Shown one piece after another: positions 37,301-44,900 of a stretch of 64,000 bases of DNA. Each line of letters opens with the position of its first letter. The first letter of the stretch is position 1. The position numbers and the translations under genes were made by a program. The notes beneath the pieces were generated by a model. The model was not told where the DNA came from. It saw only the letters and a program-made list of their open reading frames with translations, and made no database searches. Source of the stretch: Anadara kagoshimensis. Its lineage: Eukaryota > Mollusca > Bivalvia > Arcoida > Arcidae. Where the stretch lies: the NCBI GenBank assembly GCA_021292105.1, contig CM037870.1:61716167-61780166 (forward strand). The letters are read 5' to 3'.

Positions 37301-37371
37301 TTTCTAGGTTGCGAGTGTCCTGTTATCTGGACTGGTGATGGTGCTGGAGATCTCGCCTTTGGTGCATTCAT
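13668..37371 (-). CDS. EIF4G: Eukaryotic translation initiation factor 4 gamma (eIF4G), complete, 31 coding exons
   Basis: Scaffold of the cap-binding complex eIF4F: it binds PABP, eIF4E, eIF4A and eIF3 to recruit mRNA to the 40S ribosome (known for the family). Exons run from ATG at 37371 to TGA at 13668 and sum to about 1,709 residues (human eIF4G1 is about 1,600). Order: Q/P-rich N-terminus; PABP-type segment [18 protein letters not shown]; long S/T/E-rich exon; YDREFLL eIF4E-binding motif; KAEDAWKPS before the MIF4G domain (SILNKLTP to VIELRQ, including [14 protein letters not shown]); RG-rich linker; MA3 domain; W2 domain ending [12 protein letters not shown]. Intron phases agree at every junction except one donor (23975-23980) and one exon (16774-16976), which need 1-2 nt indels. 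The length and MA3 plus W2 domains exclude the shorter DAP5 paralog, which lacks an eIF4E motif. It is head-to-head with SLC66A1. Confidence 0.97.
14636..14735 (+). mobile_element. SINE fragment
   Basis: It contains TGCCTAGGTTTGAAGATCAG, TGGTTTTCCAAGAGCACT and AAAGCACCATTACTCCACTC, the 3' half of the SINE family seen at 16050-16200 and 22728-23120. It lies within an eIF4G intron. Confidence 0.55.
16050..16200 (+). mobile_element. SINE fragment
   Basis: It carries CCACTTGGGCTGATCCTTG, GCAAGAAAGTTTGTCTGTTT, GGAGGTCAGTGGTTTTCTCC and an ending near CATCATTACTCTAC. Same family as 7216-7390, 22728-23120 and 51340-51600. Intronic in eIF4G. Confidence 0.6.
16774..18570 (-). CDS. EIF4G: eIF4G exons 24-26, MA3 domain
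   Basis: Exons 18390-18570, 17503-17675 and 16774-16976. MA3 begins [20 protein letters not shown] and continues [54 protein letters not shown] and [15 protein letters not shown]. The domain binds eIF4A in animals. The last exon contains an apparent 2-nt loss after WQYF, described separately. Confidence 0.93.
16906..16915 (-). other. Apparent 2-nt deletion in eIF4G MA3 exon
   Basis: The sequence IPKIWQYF is followed directly by an in-frame [17 protein letters not shown] continues in another frame. The family has W-L-Y-L-A-E-L, so TTTGCTGAA becoming TTTTGAA (loss of two bases) accounts for both the missing alanine and the frame. Exon length 203 nt against 205 required by neighbouring phases agrees. 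Confidence 0.85.
17980..18195. repeat. 28-bp tandem repeat, about 7.5 copies
   Basis: The unit is TCAGTTATTTGATTCAACTT plus TGCTATTT. Nearly identical copies (only TTCAAC or TCCAAC varies) start just before 17980 and end at about 18195, inside the eIF4G intron 17676-18389. Confidence 0.95.
18928..19469 (-). CDS. EIF4G: eIF4G exons 22-23, RG-rich linker
   Basis: Exons 19330-19469 and 18928-19110 encode [20 protein letters not shown], then [16 protein letters not shown] and [19 protein letters not shown]. This matches the LNRFSAL landmark and Arg/Gly-rich disordered segment between MIF4G and MA3 in eIF4G1. Confidence 0.93.
19617..20066. repeat. Intronic direct repeat, 85 bp, two copies 372 bp apart
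   Basis: A block starting CCAATAAATGAATTGGCATA and ending ATGTTTTTAAA occurs at about 19619-19705 and 19991-20077 in the eIF4G intron 19470-20259. Between them lies one copy of the dispersed family noted at 19720-19990. Confidence 0.85.
19720..19990. repeat. Dispersed intronic repeat family, copy 1
   Basis: It shares long blocks (AGGAAAGCAACCTTTATGG, TTGTCACATCTCCTTTACAT, ATCACCAAGACTCAGT, GACAGGGATAACTATAAATC, TTGACTTGGC or CTGACTTGGC) with 21055-21345 and 24885-24985. Three copies lie in eIF4G introns in the same orientation. Unclassified and non-coding. Confidence 0.85.
20260..24589 (-). CDS. EIF4G: eIF4G exons 13-21, MIF4G (HEAT-1) domain
   Basis: Exons 24392-24589, 23979-24116 (or ending 23975), 23671-23729, 23153-23296, 22606-22685, 22026-22182, 21552-21656, 20827-21001 and 20260-20381. 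Visible blocks: [128 protein letters not shown] and KTIDQIHKE. This is the eIF4A- and RNA-binding core. The exon 20827-21001 end adds a Gly-rich run, then MDGWNTVGK and [11 protein letters not shown] as in eIF4G1. Confidence 0.96.
21055..21345. repeat. Dispersed intronic repeat family, copy 2
   Basis: This is the closest relative of 19720-19990, aligning over about 280 bp with few indels, so it is recent compared with the third copy. It sits in the intron 21002-21551 of eIF4G. Confidence 0.85.
22728..23120 (+). mobile_element. tRNA-derived SINE
   Basis: It begins GGACTCGGTGGCCAAGTGG, in which TGGCCAAGTGG is a good A box, followed about 45 bp later by TGTTTGACTCCCACTCAAG, a B-box-like GTTTGACTCC. 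It ends near AAAACACCATCACTTCACTC, an ending shared with other copies. The most complete member of this SINE family here, in the eIF4G intron 22686-23152. Confidence 0.75.
23975..23981 (-). other. eIF4G splice donor missing one base for frame
   Basis: The exon ends GAA AAA|GTAAGTAACT and the next starts GC ATC AGT GAA, coding ISEPGFS. A one-nucleotide overhang is needed. GAAAAAG|GTAAGT, with one more G, would give E-K-G-I-S-E-P, matching the family E-K-A-I-S-E-P. As written, the only in-frame route is the tandem donor four bases on (GTAA|GTAACT), giving E-K-V-S-I-S-E-P. Confidence 0.75.
24885..25105. repeat. Dispersed repeat copy 3 followed by SINE tail
   Basis: 24890-24985 matches 19790-19930 (AAATCACCAAGACTCAG-like, GACAGGGATAACTATAAATC). 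24990-25105 continues with a SINE-like tail ending in CTGTTTCTTCACTCC. In the eIF4G intron 24590-25143. Confidence 0.65.
25144..27992 (-). CDS. EIF4G: eIF4G exons 9-12, eIF4E-binding region
   Basis: Exons 27898-27992 ([17 protein letters not shown], like KRRRKIKELNKKE of vertebrates), 26933-27191 (E/K-rich, ending LRYKYKE), 25649-25782 and 25144-25257. Exon 25649-25782 encodes [27 protein letters not shown] is the canonical YxxxxL-phi eIF4E-binding motif, identical to the human one. The last exon ([13 protein letters not shown]) corresponds to the PDFTPSF segment. Confidence 0.96.
26144..26880. repeat. Direct repeat, 75 bp, at 26144-26220 and 26809-26880
   Basis: Both copies share ACAAGTCTCA, TACGAGGAATTA, ATATTCGTCAAACCAAT, GGTCAGA and CATTGACTTGCA. 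They flank about 590 bp of AT-rich intron (25783-26932) in which nothing else is recognisable. Confidence 0.8.
28910..29165. mobile_element. Decayed dispersed element
   Basis: Two internal sub-repeats contain AGTTTGTACCAAGTTTCTTT/ACATTTGTTCCAAATTTTAT, then GAAATCC-A and ATGTAGGAGATA. It ends in GGCAGACAGATGTACCGA-like sequence. Such tails are common at the ends of bivalve dispersed elements; the assignment is inference. It lies in the 1.4-kb eIF4G intron 27993-29398, which otherwise shows only a G-rich patch at 28167-28182. Confidence 0.45.
29399..30233 (-). CDS. EIF4G: eIF4G exon 8, long Ser/Thr/Glu/Val-rich segment
   Basis: 835 nt, entering in phase 0 and leaving in phase 1. It starts [20 protein letters not shown] and continues with many SVS, SET and DSVSD motifs and few hydrophobics: an intrinsically disordered linker, as expected between the PABP and eIF4E sites. 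It is by far the largest exon of the gene. Confidence 0.93.
30375..30595 (+). mobile_element. Degraded 3' end of the tandem-core element
   Basis: It aligns with 33913-34180: ATTTTTGCACCCCTAGGTC, CTGGTAGCCATGGCAACAGC, ACAAATCTG, AGAAGTTGAAGATAGGCAT, then GGCCTTTGGTCAGGTTGAGT in place of ACCTTCGGTCAGGTGAGCT. The tandem core and left end are absent, so this is a truncated older copy in the eIF4G intron 30234-30653. Confidence 0.8.
30654..31559 (-). CDS. EIF4G: eIF4G exons 6-7, PABP-binding region
   Basis: Exons 31338-31559 and 30654-31001, both phase 0. The first is rich in MPPS, GQQI and QMPPSQLQQ. The second ends with [20 protein letters not shown], which aligns with the conserved KRERKTIRIRDPNQGGKDI block of eIF4G1 next to the PABP site. 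The order and spacing support a functional PABP contact; that is inference from homology. Confidence 0.93.
31940..33620 (+). repeat. 145-bp tandem array, about 12 copies, inverted relative to 1-1090
   Basis: TGCCTATACA recurs at about 32001, 32146, 32291, 32434 and so on to 33585. Most units contain TGACCTTGACCTTTGAACC, the reverse complement of the half-site cluster of the left array. One unit carries TGACCTTGAGCTTTGAACC; another lacks one CCC base. Confidence 0.95.
34083..34132. repeat. GCAC/ACAC microsatellite
   Basis: The run (GCAC)n passing into CACACG repeats lies just before the terminal hairpin of the element at 31857-34180. It is part of the element's 3' end. Confidence 0.9.
34272..37371 (-). 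CDS. EIF4G: eIF4G exons 1-5, low-complexity N-terminus
   Basis: Exons 37300-37371 ([18 protein letters not shown] and on), 37149-37225, 36367-36398 (only 32 nt), 35576-35649 and 34272-34433. The composition is Gln, Pro, Asn and Ser rich ([19 protein letters not shown]), as in eIF4G N-termini. The start at 37371 follows from the MN-A-P-SP-rich opening, like vertebrate MNKAP. Exon 2 ends at an unusual donor (AT|GTTTAG) chosen because it keeps phase with exon 3, so exons 2-3 are less certain than the rest. Confidence 0.8.
35245..35415 (+). repeat. Dispersed TAGCCA repeat, copy 1
   Basis: It runs from TATGTTTCCATTCCTGGTAG through CATTGGCTACTAGTTTCTG, AAGTAACCTATTTTAGCAAA and ACTATATTTTCAAAAA to GTGGAAACCTAG. 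Related copies lie at 39755-39905, 55525-55690 and, inverted, 48385-48505. The ends (GTTTCC and GGAAAC) are weakly inverted, so a MITE is possible. In the eIF4G intron 34434-35575. Confidence 0.8.
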
Positions 37372-37640
37372 TTCAACGTAAAAAGGAAGAGACGAAGTCC
37401 TTCAGTGAGGACCCTTCGGAGGCTTGTTTCCAACCTCTGTCTCCTATATGGATGGAAATTAGATTAATATAATTAAAATAAATATAATATTTTTTCATAC
37501 TCACAATAAAAATTCAGGGTATACAAAACATATAATGAAGGATGGCCCTAGATTGTAATGAAATAGGAAAATATGGCTACCTTTAGCAGGTCTGCAAGGA
37601 GACGAGTTGTTCGTCAATTTCCGTTTTACGGAAATAGCCG
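37372..37640 (-). other. eIF4G 5' UTR: spliced leader-exon pair (predicted)
   Basis: Upstream of the ATG, exon sequence appears to run to 37443, preceded on the minus strand by a TATAG acceptor. A plausible non-coding first exon ends at 37581 (GCTAAAG|GTAGCC), leaving a 137-bp intron. The transcription start is not visible but should lie near 37600-37650. Confidence 0.5.
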
Positions 37641-37720
37641 AAAAAATTGTGGGTCAAAGGTCAAAAGGGAGATAATCAGGATCTTATGACCTGTGCACGA
37701 ATGTTTGAGTCAGCTGTAAA
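37600..37720. promoter_or_regulatory. Putative bidirectional promoter of eIF4G and SLC66A1
   Basis: This lies between divergent genes. ATTTCCGTTTTACGGAAAT at 37617-37635 holds two inverted CGGAAAT ETS-type sites. GGGTCAAAGGTCA at 37651-37663 is a direct repeat with one-base spacing (DR1) of nuclear-receptor half-sites. No TATA box is obvious. Function is inferred from position only. Confidence 0.45.
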
Positions 37721-38938
37721 GGAAATGTCAGATTTAATTTTGAGAAAGTGTTTTTTTTTTATTTCAATGAGTTGATGGACTTTTTGCAGCCTTCATTTAG
37801 AGTGTAAACAGCTGGGATACCAACCGGTTTTAGTGTTGTAAGGTAATAATTGCACCAGCGACCAGTAAACAAGGGCACTGTAGTTGTACATAGTCAGTCA
37901 GTGTGATGTAGACTTATTTTTTAAATCCAAATTGTAATTTGAGTTGATCAATTTAAATTTGCTTCTTGTATTTTATAAGATTTTTTTGTAACTTTTTTTT
38001 TTGAAGGTGATAAGTGAACAGAATTATAATCATACTACCGTATTTCAAAATTCTTGATAAAAATAATTTTATATTGATACATGTACCCCTTTGAACACAG
38101 GACCCATGCATATATTTATTATTAAAAAATATATACAGAAAAATATAACCATGTAGGCCAAACCATGGTACTCTATTTATATAACATGTGTATATTTTTC
38201 TTATGATGAATCTTTCCCTTGATTTTGAATATTTGCCAGTGGATTTTTGATTAAACTAATCAAGCTTTATAAACACCAATGTAACTAACTTGGATCTAAA
38301 TAATAAAAGTAAAATTATTCCGAAGCCCTAAACAAGTGCATTTGGTAAACATGGAGTTTGCCATTGTACCACATGATCAATGCTACTTTAATAGTGTGTG
38401 TTTGAAACGTTTTGGAAAATGGTAACCGCAAAATCCCTGTAGAACTTTTTACTGGAAAACGTCATCTTATGCGATTCCATATCCATTTGGGTATATCATG
38501 GTACACTGGTAAGCTCCTTTGAGGTTACCATCTCCATGATACATGTCTAGTTGTTTCCATTATTGTACACCACACTTATCTTGTTTTGGATCTTTGTAAT
38601 TGGGGGAGTAATTGAGCCTGTATGGTTAAGTGGGCTTAAGTATGGGCCTCAGAATATGTAATGATGATGACTAATCAAAAGTAATGATGAAGGGGTTACT
38701 ATAGAGGTTTTACAACCTGCTACAACGTAATGTATAGCTAATATTTGGACAGTTTTTTACCCTTGCAGAGAAAGTGGTACAATTTTTGTAAGTGTAATTA
38801 CAAATTCTTTACTGAAAATGTGCTTGATTTAGATACCACTGTAACCAACTTTTGTTTATGTTTGGCCACACTTTGACATTTAAATACTAGTATGTTAATT
38901 TTATTTTATAGGGTTGACAGTGGATCTGAATTGACACC
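37700..38938 (+). other. SLC66A1 5' UTR and first intron (predicted)
   Basis: GTTGTAAG|GTAATA at 37842 is a good donor for a non-coding first exon. The coding exon is preceded by TTTTATTTTATAG|GG at 38912. The intervening 1.07 kb is AT-rich with no recognisable element. Confidence 0.5.
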
Positions 38939-41900
38939 ATGCCTGGTCTTTATCTGTGGATGTTTGATGAATCCCACCATTATGAATCAGATGAACTGTC
39001 AAATCACAACGGGACAACTGGTAACAAAACATGTAATGATGGGATCCAGTGGGTGTGGCATGTACTAGGGGATTGTATAACAGATGAGAAAGGTGTGGTC
39101 TCATTAGTGTTTGGCATTGCTTCAATATTGACCTGGATGGTGGTAACCATTCCGTAAGTATTTTTACCATGAAGTTAAGGGAGTATATTGGTATCACCTT
39201 ATCCATCTGGCCATTGGTTTTCTATATTGTATCTGCTCCATATCTTCCATGTATATGGATGGATTTTGATCAATATGTAAACCAGTATGAGATTATGTAT
39301 GGCATACTAAATTCAGGTGCAGGAGTCAAGGTTTAAGGGACATGGGCATTTGTCTCTCAAAGCTGTAGTTATTGTTAGACAGAACAGTGTACAGCACTTT
39401 TATGTCAAACATGATAGTATTTAAGGTACAAGAAATACAGTGTTGTACCATGGACAAATGAATTTTTTTCATGGTTGATATTCTTGTCTATGTATTTTTA
39501 TCAATACCTTATAAAAAGTGGAATATATGAAAGTGGAATGGCAAACTTGTCTAAACAGAACTATAGTGGAGCTAATGAAAACTTAATCTTTTGTATCTGT
39601 ACTCTAGACAAACTATCTATACTGTTTGTTGGATTAAACTTAATACAAAATGTACCATACCTATCTACCTTGAAGTGATAGTTAATCACAAACATTCATC
39701 ATAGGTATCACATGGTTCACTGGAGAGCCCCCTTCACTGAGTACTTTGTTTTCATTTCTAGCAGCCAAAACCATTGGCAACTTTTTTCTGAGAAGTAACC
39801 TATTTTAGTATATTTTTCAAAAATACTTTAACAAGGACTATATTTTCAAAAATTTTGGAAATTTACCGGTAGCTACTTATAATTTTAAAATTGTGGTAAT
39901 CAAGGAAGGGTATGTTCCTAATATTTCTTATTTACAGTTAATGTACCAGCTTTTGTTTTGTTTTAATAGGCAAATGGTGAAAAATTGTAGTTATATAAAA
40001 GGCATAGAGGGAATATCTCTATTTCTGATACTGCAATGGACATTGGGAGATTCTACCAATTTGATTGGAGCAATTTTGACCAATCAGCTACCATTACAGG
40101 TAATTCATTTGTGTTGTGGAGATAGATGGCGAGCTGGTTAAGGTCATAGACTCATGATTCAAGGGTCACAAGTTTGACCCCCATCCTTGGTTTGTGGTAT
40201 GTCGTTGAACAAGACTTTTAATTTTATTAACAGTCCACCAAGCTGCCAAATAAATGGGTACTAGCAAATATGTCTAAGGTTAATTTTAATTTTTGTGACC
40301 TCCCATCCAAAAACGAGTACTGTGCTCTCAGTTTCTTCAAATCATCAAGCATCGCTCTGATGAGCCTAGAGGCCCAGAATTAGAATAACTTTTACCAGTA
40401 ATTTTATTGCAACTTTCTTATCCACAATATGTTTACCAGTAAGTCATATTAGTATGAAGAATTCATTGAAGGGATTGATTTTAACTATGTGATCATTTAC
40501 ATGGAAAGTTGTAGATGTGCATGTATGTTTTTCTTAGCTGAATGTGGTATTTCACAGAGTTTTCCACTCTGTATGCTTAAATTGTGCTATCAGTTTGTAT
40601 GACTTTGTGTTTTACAGTGCAGTGTGATTAATTGTGCTATCAGTTTGTATGACGTTGTGTTGTACAGTGCAGTGTGATTAATTGTGCTATCACAGGGATT
40701 TATTAGGGTCTTTTGGGAAAAGGCCCTAAACTAAAAATTGGGAAAAACTATCAACTTTTTGCTCATTTTGGGAAAACTTTGACATCATTTTTGTGCCATT
40801 AATGATTAAATCTAATGCTTTTAGTGTATTGAGTTGATTGAAGATTGAGAAAAGCAGCCACATTTATGACCAGACTTCAGCTATGTATCTGGTACAATTT
40901 TCTAATTGGGAATTTTGTCAGCCCATTTTGGGAAAAAATCAATGTTTTTCCATTGGGAATGGGGCTGAATTTCGGCCCTAAATAGGCCCTTGATAAATCC
41001 CTGTATCAGTTTGTATGACTTGGTGTTTTACAGTGCAGTGTGATTAATTGTGCTATCAGTTTGTATGACTTTGTGTTATACTGTGCAGTGTGATTAATTG
41101 TGCTATCAGTTTGTATGACTTTGTGTTATACTGTGCAGTGTGATTAATTGTGCTATCAGTTTGTATGACTTTGTGTTATACTGTGCAGTGTGATTAATTG
41201 TGCTATCAGTTTGTATGACTTTGTGTTATACTGTGCAGTGTGATTAATTGTGCTATCAGTTTGTATGACTTTGTGTTATACTGTGCAGTGTGATTAATTG
41301 TGCTATCAGTTTGTATGACTTTGTGTTATACTGTGCAGTGTGATTAATTGTGCTATCAGTTTGTATGACTTTGTGTTATACTGTGCAGTGTGATTAATTG
41401 TGCTATCAGTTTGTATGACTTTGTGTTATACTGTGCAGTGTGATTAATTGTGCTATCAGTTTGTATGACTTTGTGTTATACTGTGCAGTGTGATTAATTG
41501 TGCTATCAGTTTGTATGACTTTGTGTTATACTGTGCAGTGTGATTAATTGTGCTATCAGTTTGTATGACTTTGTGTTATACTGTGCAGTGTGATTAATTG
41601 TGCTATCAGTTTGTATGACTTTGTGTTATACTGTGCAGTGTGATTAATTGTGCTATCAGTTTGTATGACTTTGTGTTATACTGTGCAGTGTGATTAATTG
41701 TGCTATCAGTTTGTATGACTTTGTGTTATACTGTGCAGTGTGATTAATTGTGCTATCAGTTTGTATGACTTTGTGTTATACTGTGCAGTGTGATTAATTG
41801 TGCTATCAGTTTGTATGACGTGTTATACTGTGCAGTGTGATTAATTGTGCTATCAGTTTGTATGACTTTGTGTTATACTGTGCAGTGTGATTAATTGTGC

Positions 41901-44900
41901 TATCAGTTTGTATGACTTTGTGTTATACTGTGCAGTGTGATTAATTGTGCTATCAGTTTGTATGACTTTGTGTTATACTGTGCAGTGTGATTAATTGTGC
42001 TATCAGTTTGTATGACTTTGTGTTATACTGTGCAGTGTGATTAATTGTGCTATCAGTTTGTATGACTTTGTGTTATACTGTGCAGTGTGATTAATTGTGC
42101 TATCAGTTTGTATGACTTTGTGTTTATACTGTGCAGTGTGATTAATTGTGCTATCAGTTTGTATGACTTTGTGTTATACTGTGCAGTGTGATTAATTGTG
42201 CTATCAGTTTGTATGACGTGTTATACTGTGCAGTGTGATTAATTGTGCTATCAGTTTGTATGACGTGTTATACAGTGCAGTGTGATTAATTGTGCTATCA
42301 GTTTGTATGACTTTGTGTTATACTGTGCAGTGTGATTAATTGTGCTATCAGTTTGTATGACTTTGTGTTATACTGTGCAGTGTGATTAATTGTGCTATCA
42401 GTTTGTATGACTTTGTGTTATACTGTGCAGTGTGATTAATTGTGCTATCAGTTTGTATGACTTTGTGTTATACAGTGCAGTGTGATTAATTGTGCTATCA
42501 GTTTGTATGACTTTGTGTTATACTGTGCAGTGTGATTAATTGTGCTATCAGTTTGTATGACTTGTGTTATACTGTGCAGTGTGATTAATTGTGCTATCAG
42601 TTTGTATGACTTTGTGTTATACTGTGCAGTGTGATTAATTGTGCTATCAGTTTGTATGACTTTGTGTTATACTGTGCAGTGTGATTAATTGTGCTATCAG
42701 TTTGTATGACGTGTTATACTGTGCAGTGTGATTAATTGTGCTATCAGTTTGTATGACTTTGTGTTATACTGTGCAGTGTGATTAATTGTGCTATCAGTTT
42801 GTATGACTTTGTGTTATACTGTGCAGTGTGATTAATTGTGCTATCAGTTTGTATGACTTTGTGTTATACTGTGCAGTGTGATTAATTGTGCTATCAGTTT
42901 GTATGACTTGTGTTATACTGTGCAGTGTGATTAATTGTGCTATCAGTTTGTATGACTTTGTGTTATACTGTGCAGTGTGATTAATTGTGCTATCAGTTTG
43001 TATGACTTTGTGTTATACAGTGCAGTGTGATTAATTGTGCTATCAGTTTGTATGACTTTGTGTTATACAGTGCAGTGTGATTAATTGTGCTATCAGTTTG
43101 TATGACTTGTGTTATACTGTGCAGTGTGATTAATTGTGCTATCAGTTTGTATGACTTTGTGTTATACAGTGCAGTGTGATTAATTGTGCTATCAGTTTGT
43201 ATGACTTTGTGTTATACTGTGCAGTGTGATTAATTGTGCTATCAGTTTGTATGACGTTGTGTTATACTGTGCAGTGTGATTAATTGTGCTATCAGTTTGT
43301 ATGACTTTGTGTTGTACTGTGCAGTGTGATTAATTGTGCTATCAGTTTGTATGACTTTGTGTTGTACAGTGCAGTGTGATTAATTGTGCTATCAGTTTGT
43401 ATGACTTTGTGTTATACTGTGCAGTGTGATTAATTGTGCTATCAGTTTGTATGACTTTGTGTTATACTGTGCAGTGTGATTAATTGTGCTATCAGTTTGT
43501 ATGACTTTGTGTTATACTGTGCAGTGTGATTAATTGTGCTATCAGTTTGTATGACTTTGTGTTATACTGTGCAGTGTGATTAATTGTGCTATCAGTTTGT
43601 ATGACTTTGTGTTGTACTGTGCAGTGTGATTAATTGTGCTATCAGTTTGTATGACTTTGTGTTATACTGTGCAGTGTGATTAATTGTGCTATCAGTTTGT
43701 ATGACTTTGTGTTATACTGTGCAGTGTGATTAATTGTGCTATCAGTTTGTATGACTTTGTGTTATACTGTGCAGTGTGATTAATTGTGCTATCAGTTTGT
43801 ATGACTTGTGTTTACTGTGCAGTGTGATTAATTGTGCTATCAGTTTGTATGACTTTGTGTTATACTGTGCAGTGTGATTAATTGTGCTATCAGTTTGTAT
43901 GACTTTGTGTTATACTGTGCAGTGTGATTAATTGTGCTATCAGTTTGTATGACTTTGTGTTATACTGTGCAGTGTGATTAATTGTGCTATCAGTTTGTAT
44001 GACTTTGTGTTATACTGTGCAGTGTGATTAATTGTGCTATCAGTTTGTATGACTTTGTGTTATACTGTGCAGTGTGATTAATTGTGCTATCAGTTTGTAT
44101 GACTTTGTGTTATACTGTGCAGTGTGATTAATTGTGCTATCAGTTTGTATGACTTTGTGTTATACTGTGCAGTGTGATTAATTGTGCTATCAGTTTGTAT
44201 GACTTTGTGTTATACTGTGCAGTGTGATTAATTGTGCTATCAGTTTGTATGACTTTGTGTTATACTGTGCAGTGTGATTAATTGTGCTATCAGTTTGTAT
44301 GACTTTGTGTTATACTGTGCAGTGTGATTAATTGTGCTATCAGTTTGTATGACTTTGTGTTATACTGTGCAGTGTGATTAATTGTGCTATCAGTTTGTAT
44401 GACTTTGTGTTATACTGTGCAGTGTGATTAATTGTGCTATCAGTTTGTATGACTTTGTGTTATACTGTGCAGTGTGATTAATTGTGCTATCAGTTTGTAT
44501 GACTTTGTGTTATACTGTGCAGTGTGATTAATTGTGCTATCAGTTTGTATGACTTTGTGTTATACTGTGCAGTGTGATTAATTGTGCTATCAGTTTGTAT
44601 GACTTTGTGTTATACTGTGCAGTGTGATTAATTGTGCTATCAGTTTGTATGACTTTGTGTTATACTGTGCAGTGTGATTAATTGTGCTATCAGTTTGTAT
44701 GACTTTGTGTTATACTGTGCAGTGTGATTAATTGTGCTATCAGTTTGTATGACTTTGTGTTATACTGTGCAGTGTGATTAATTGTGCTATCAGTTTGTAT
44801 GACTTTGTGTTATACTGTGCAGTGTGATTAATTGTGCTATCAGTTTGTATGACTTGTGTTATACTGTGCAGTGTGATTAATTGTGCTATCAGTTTGTATG

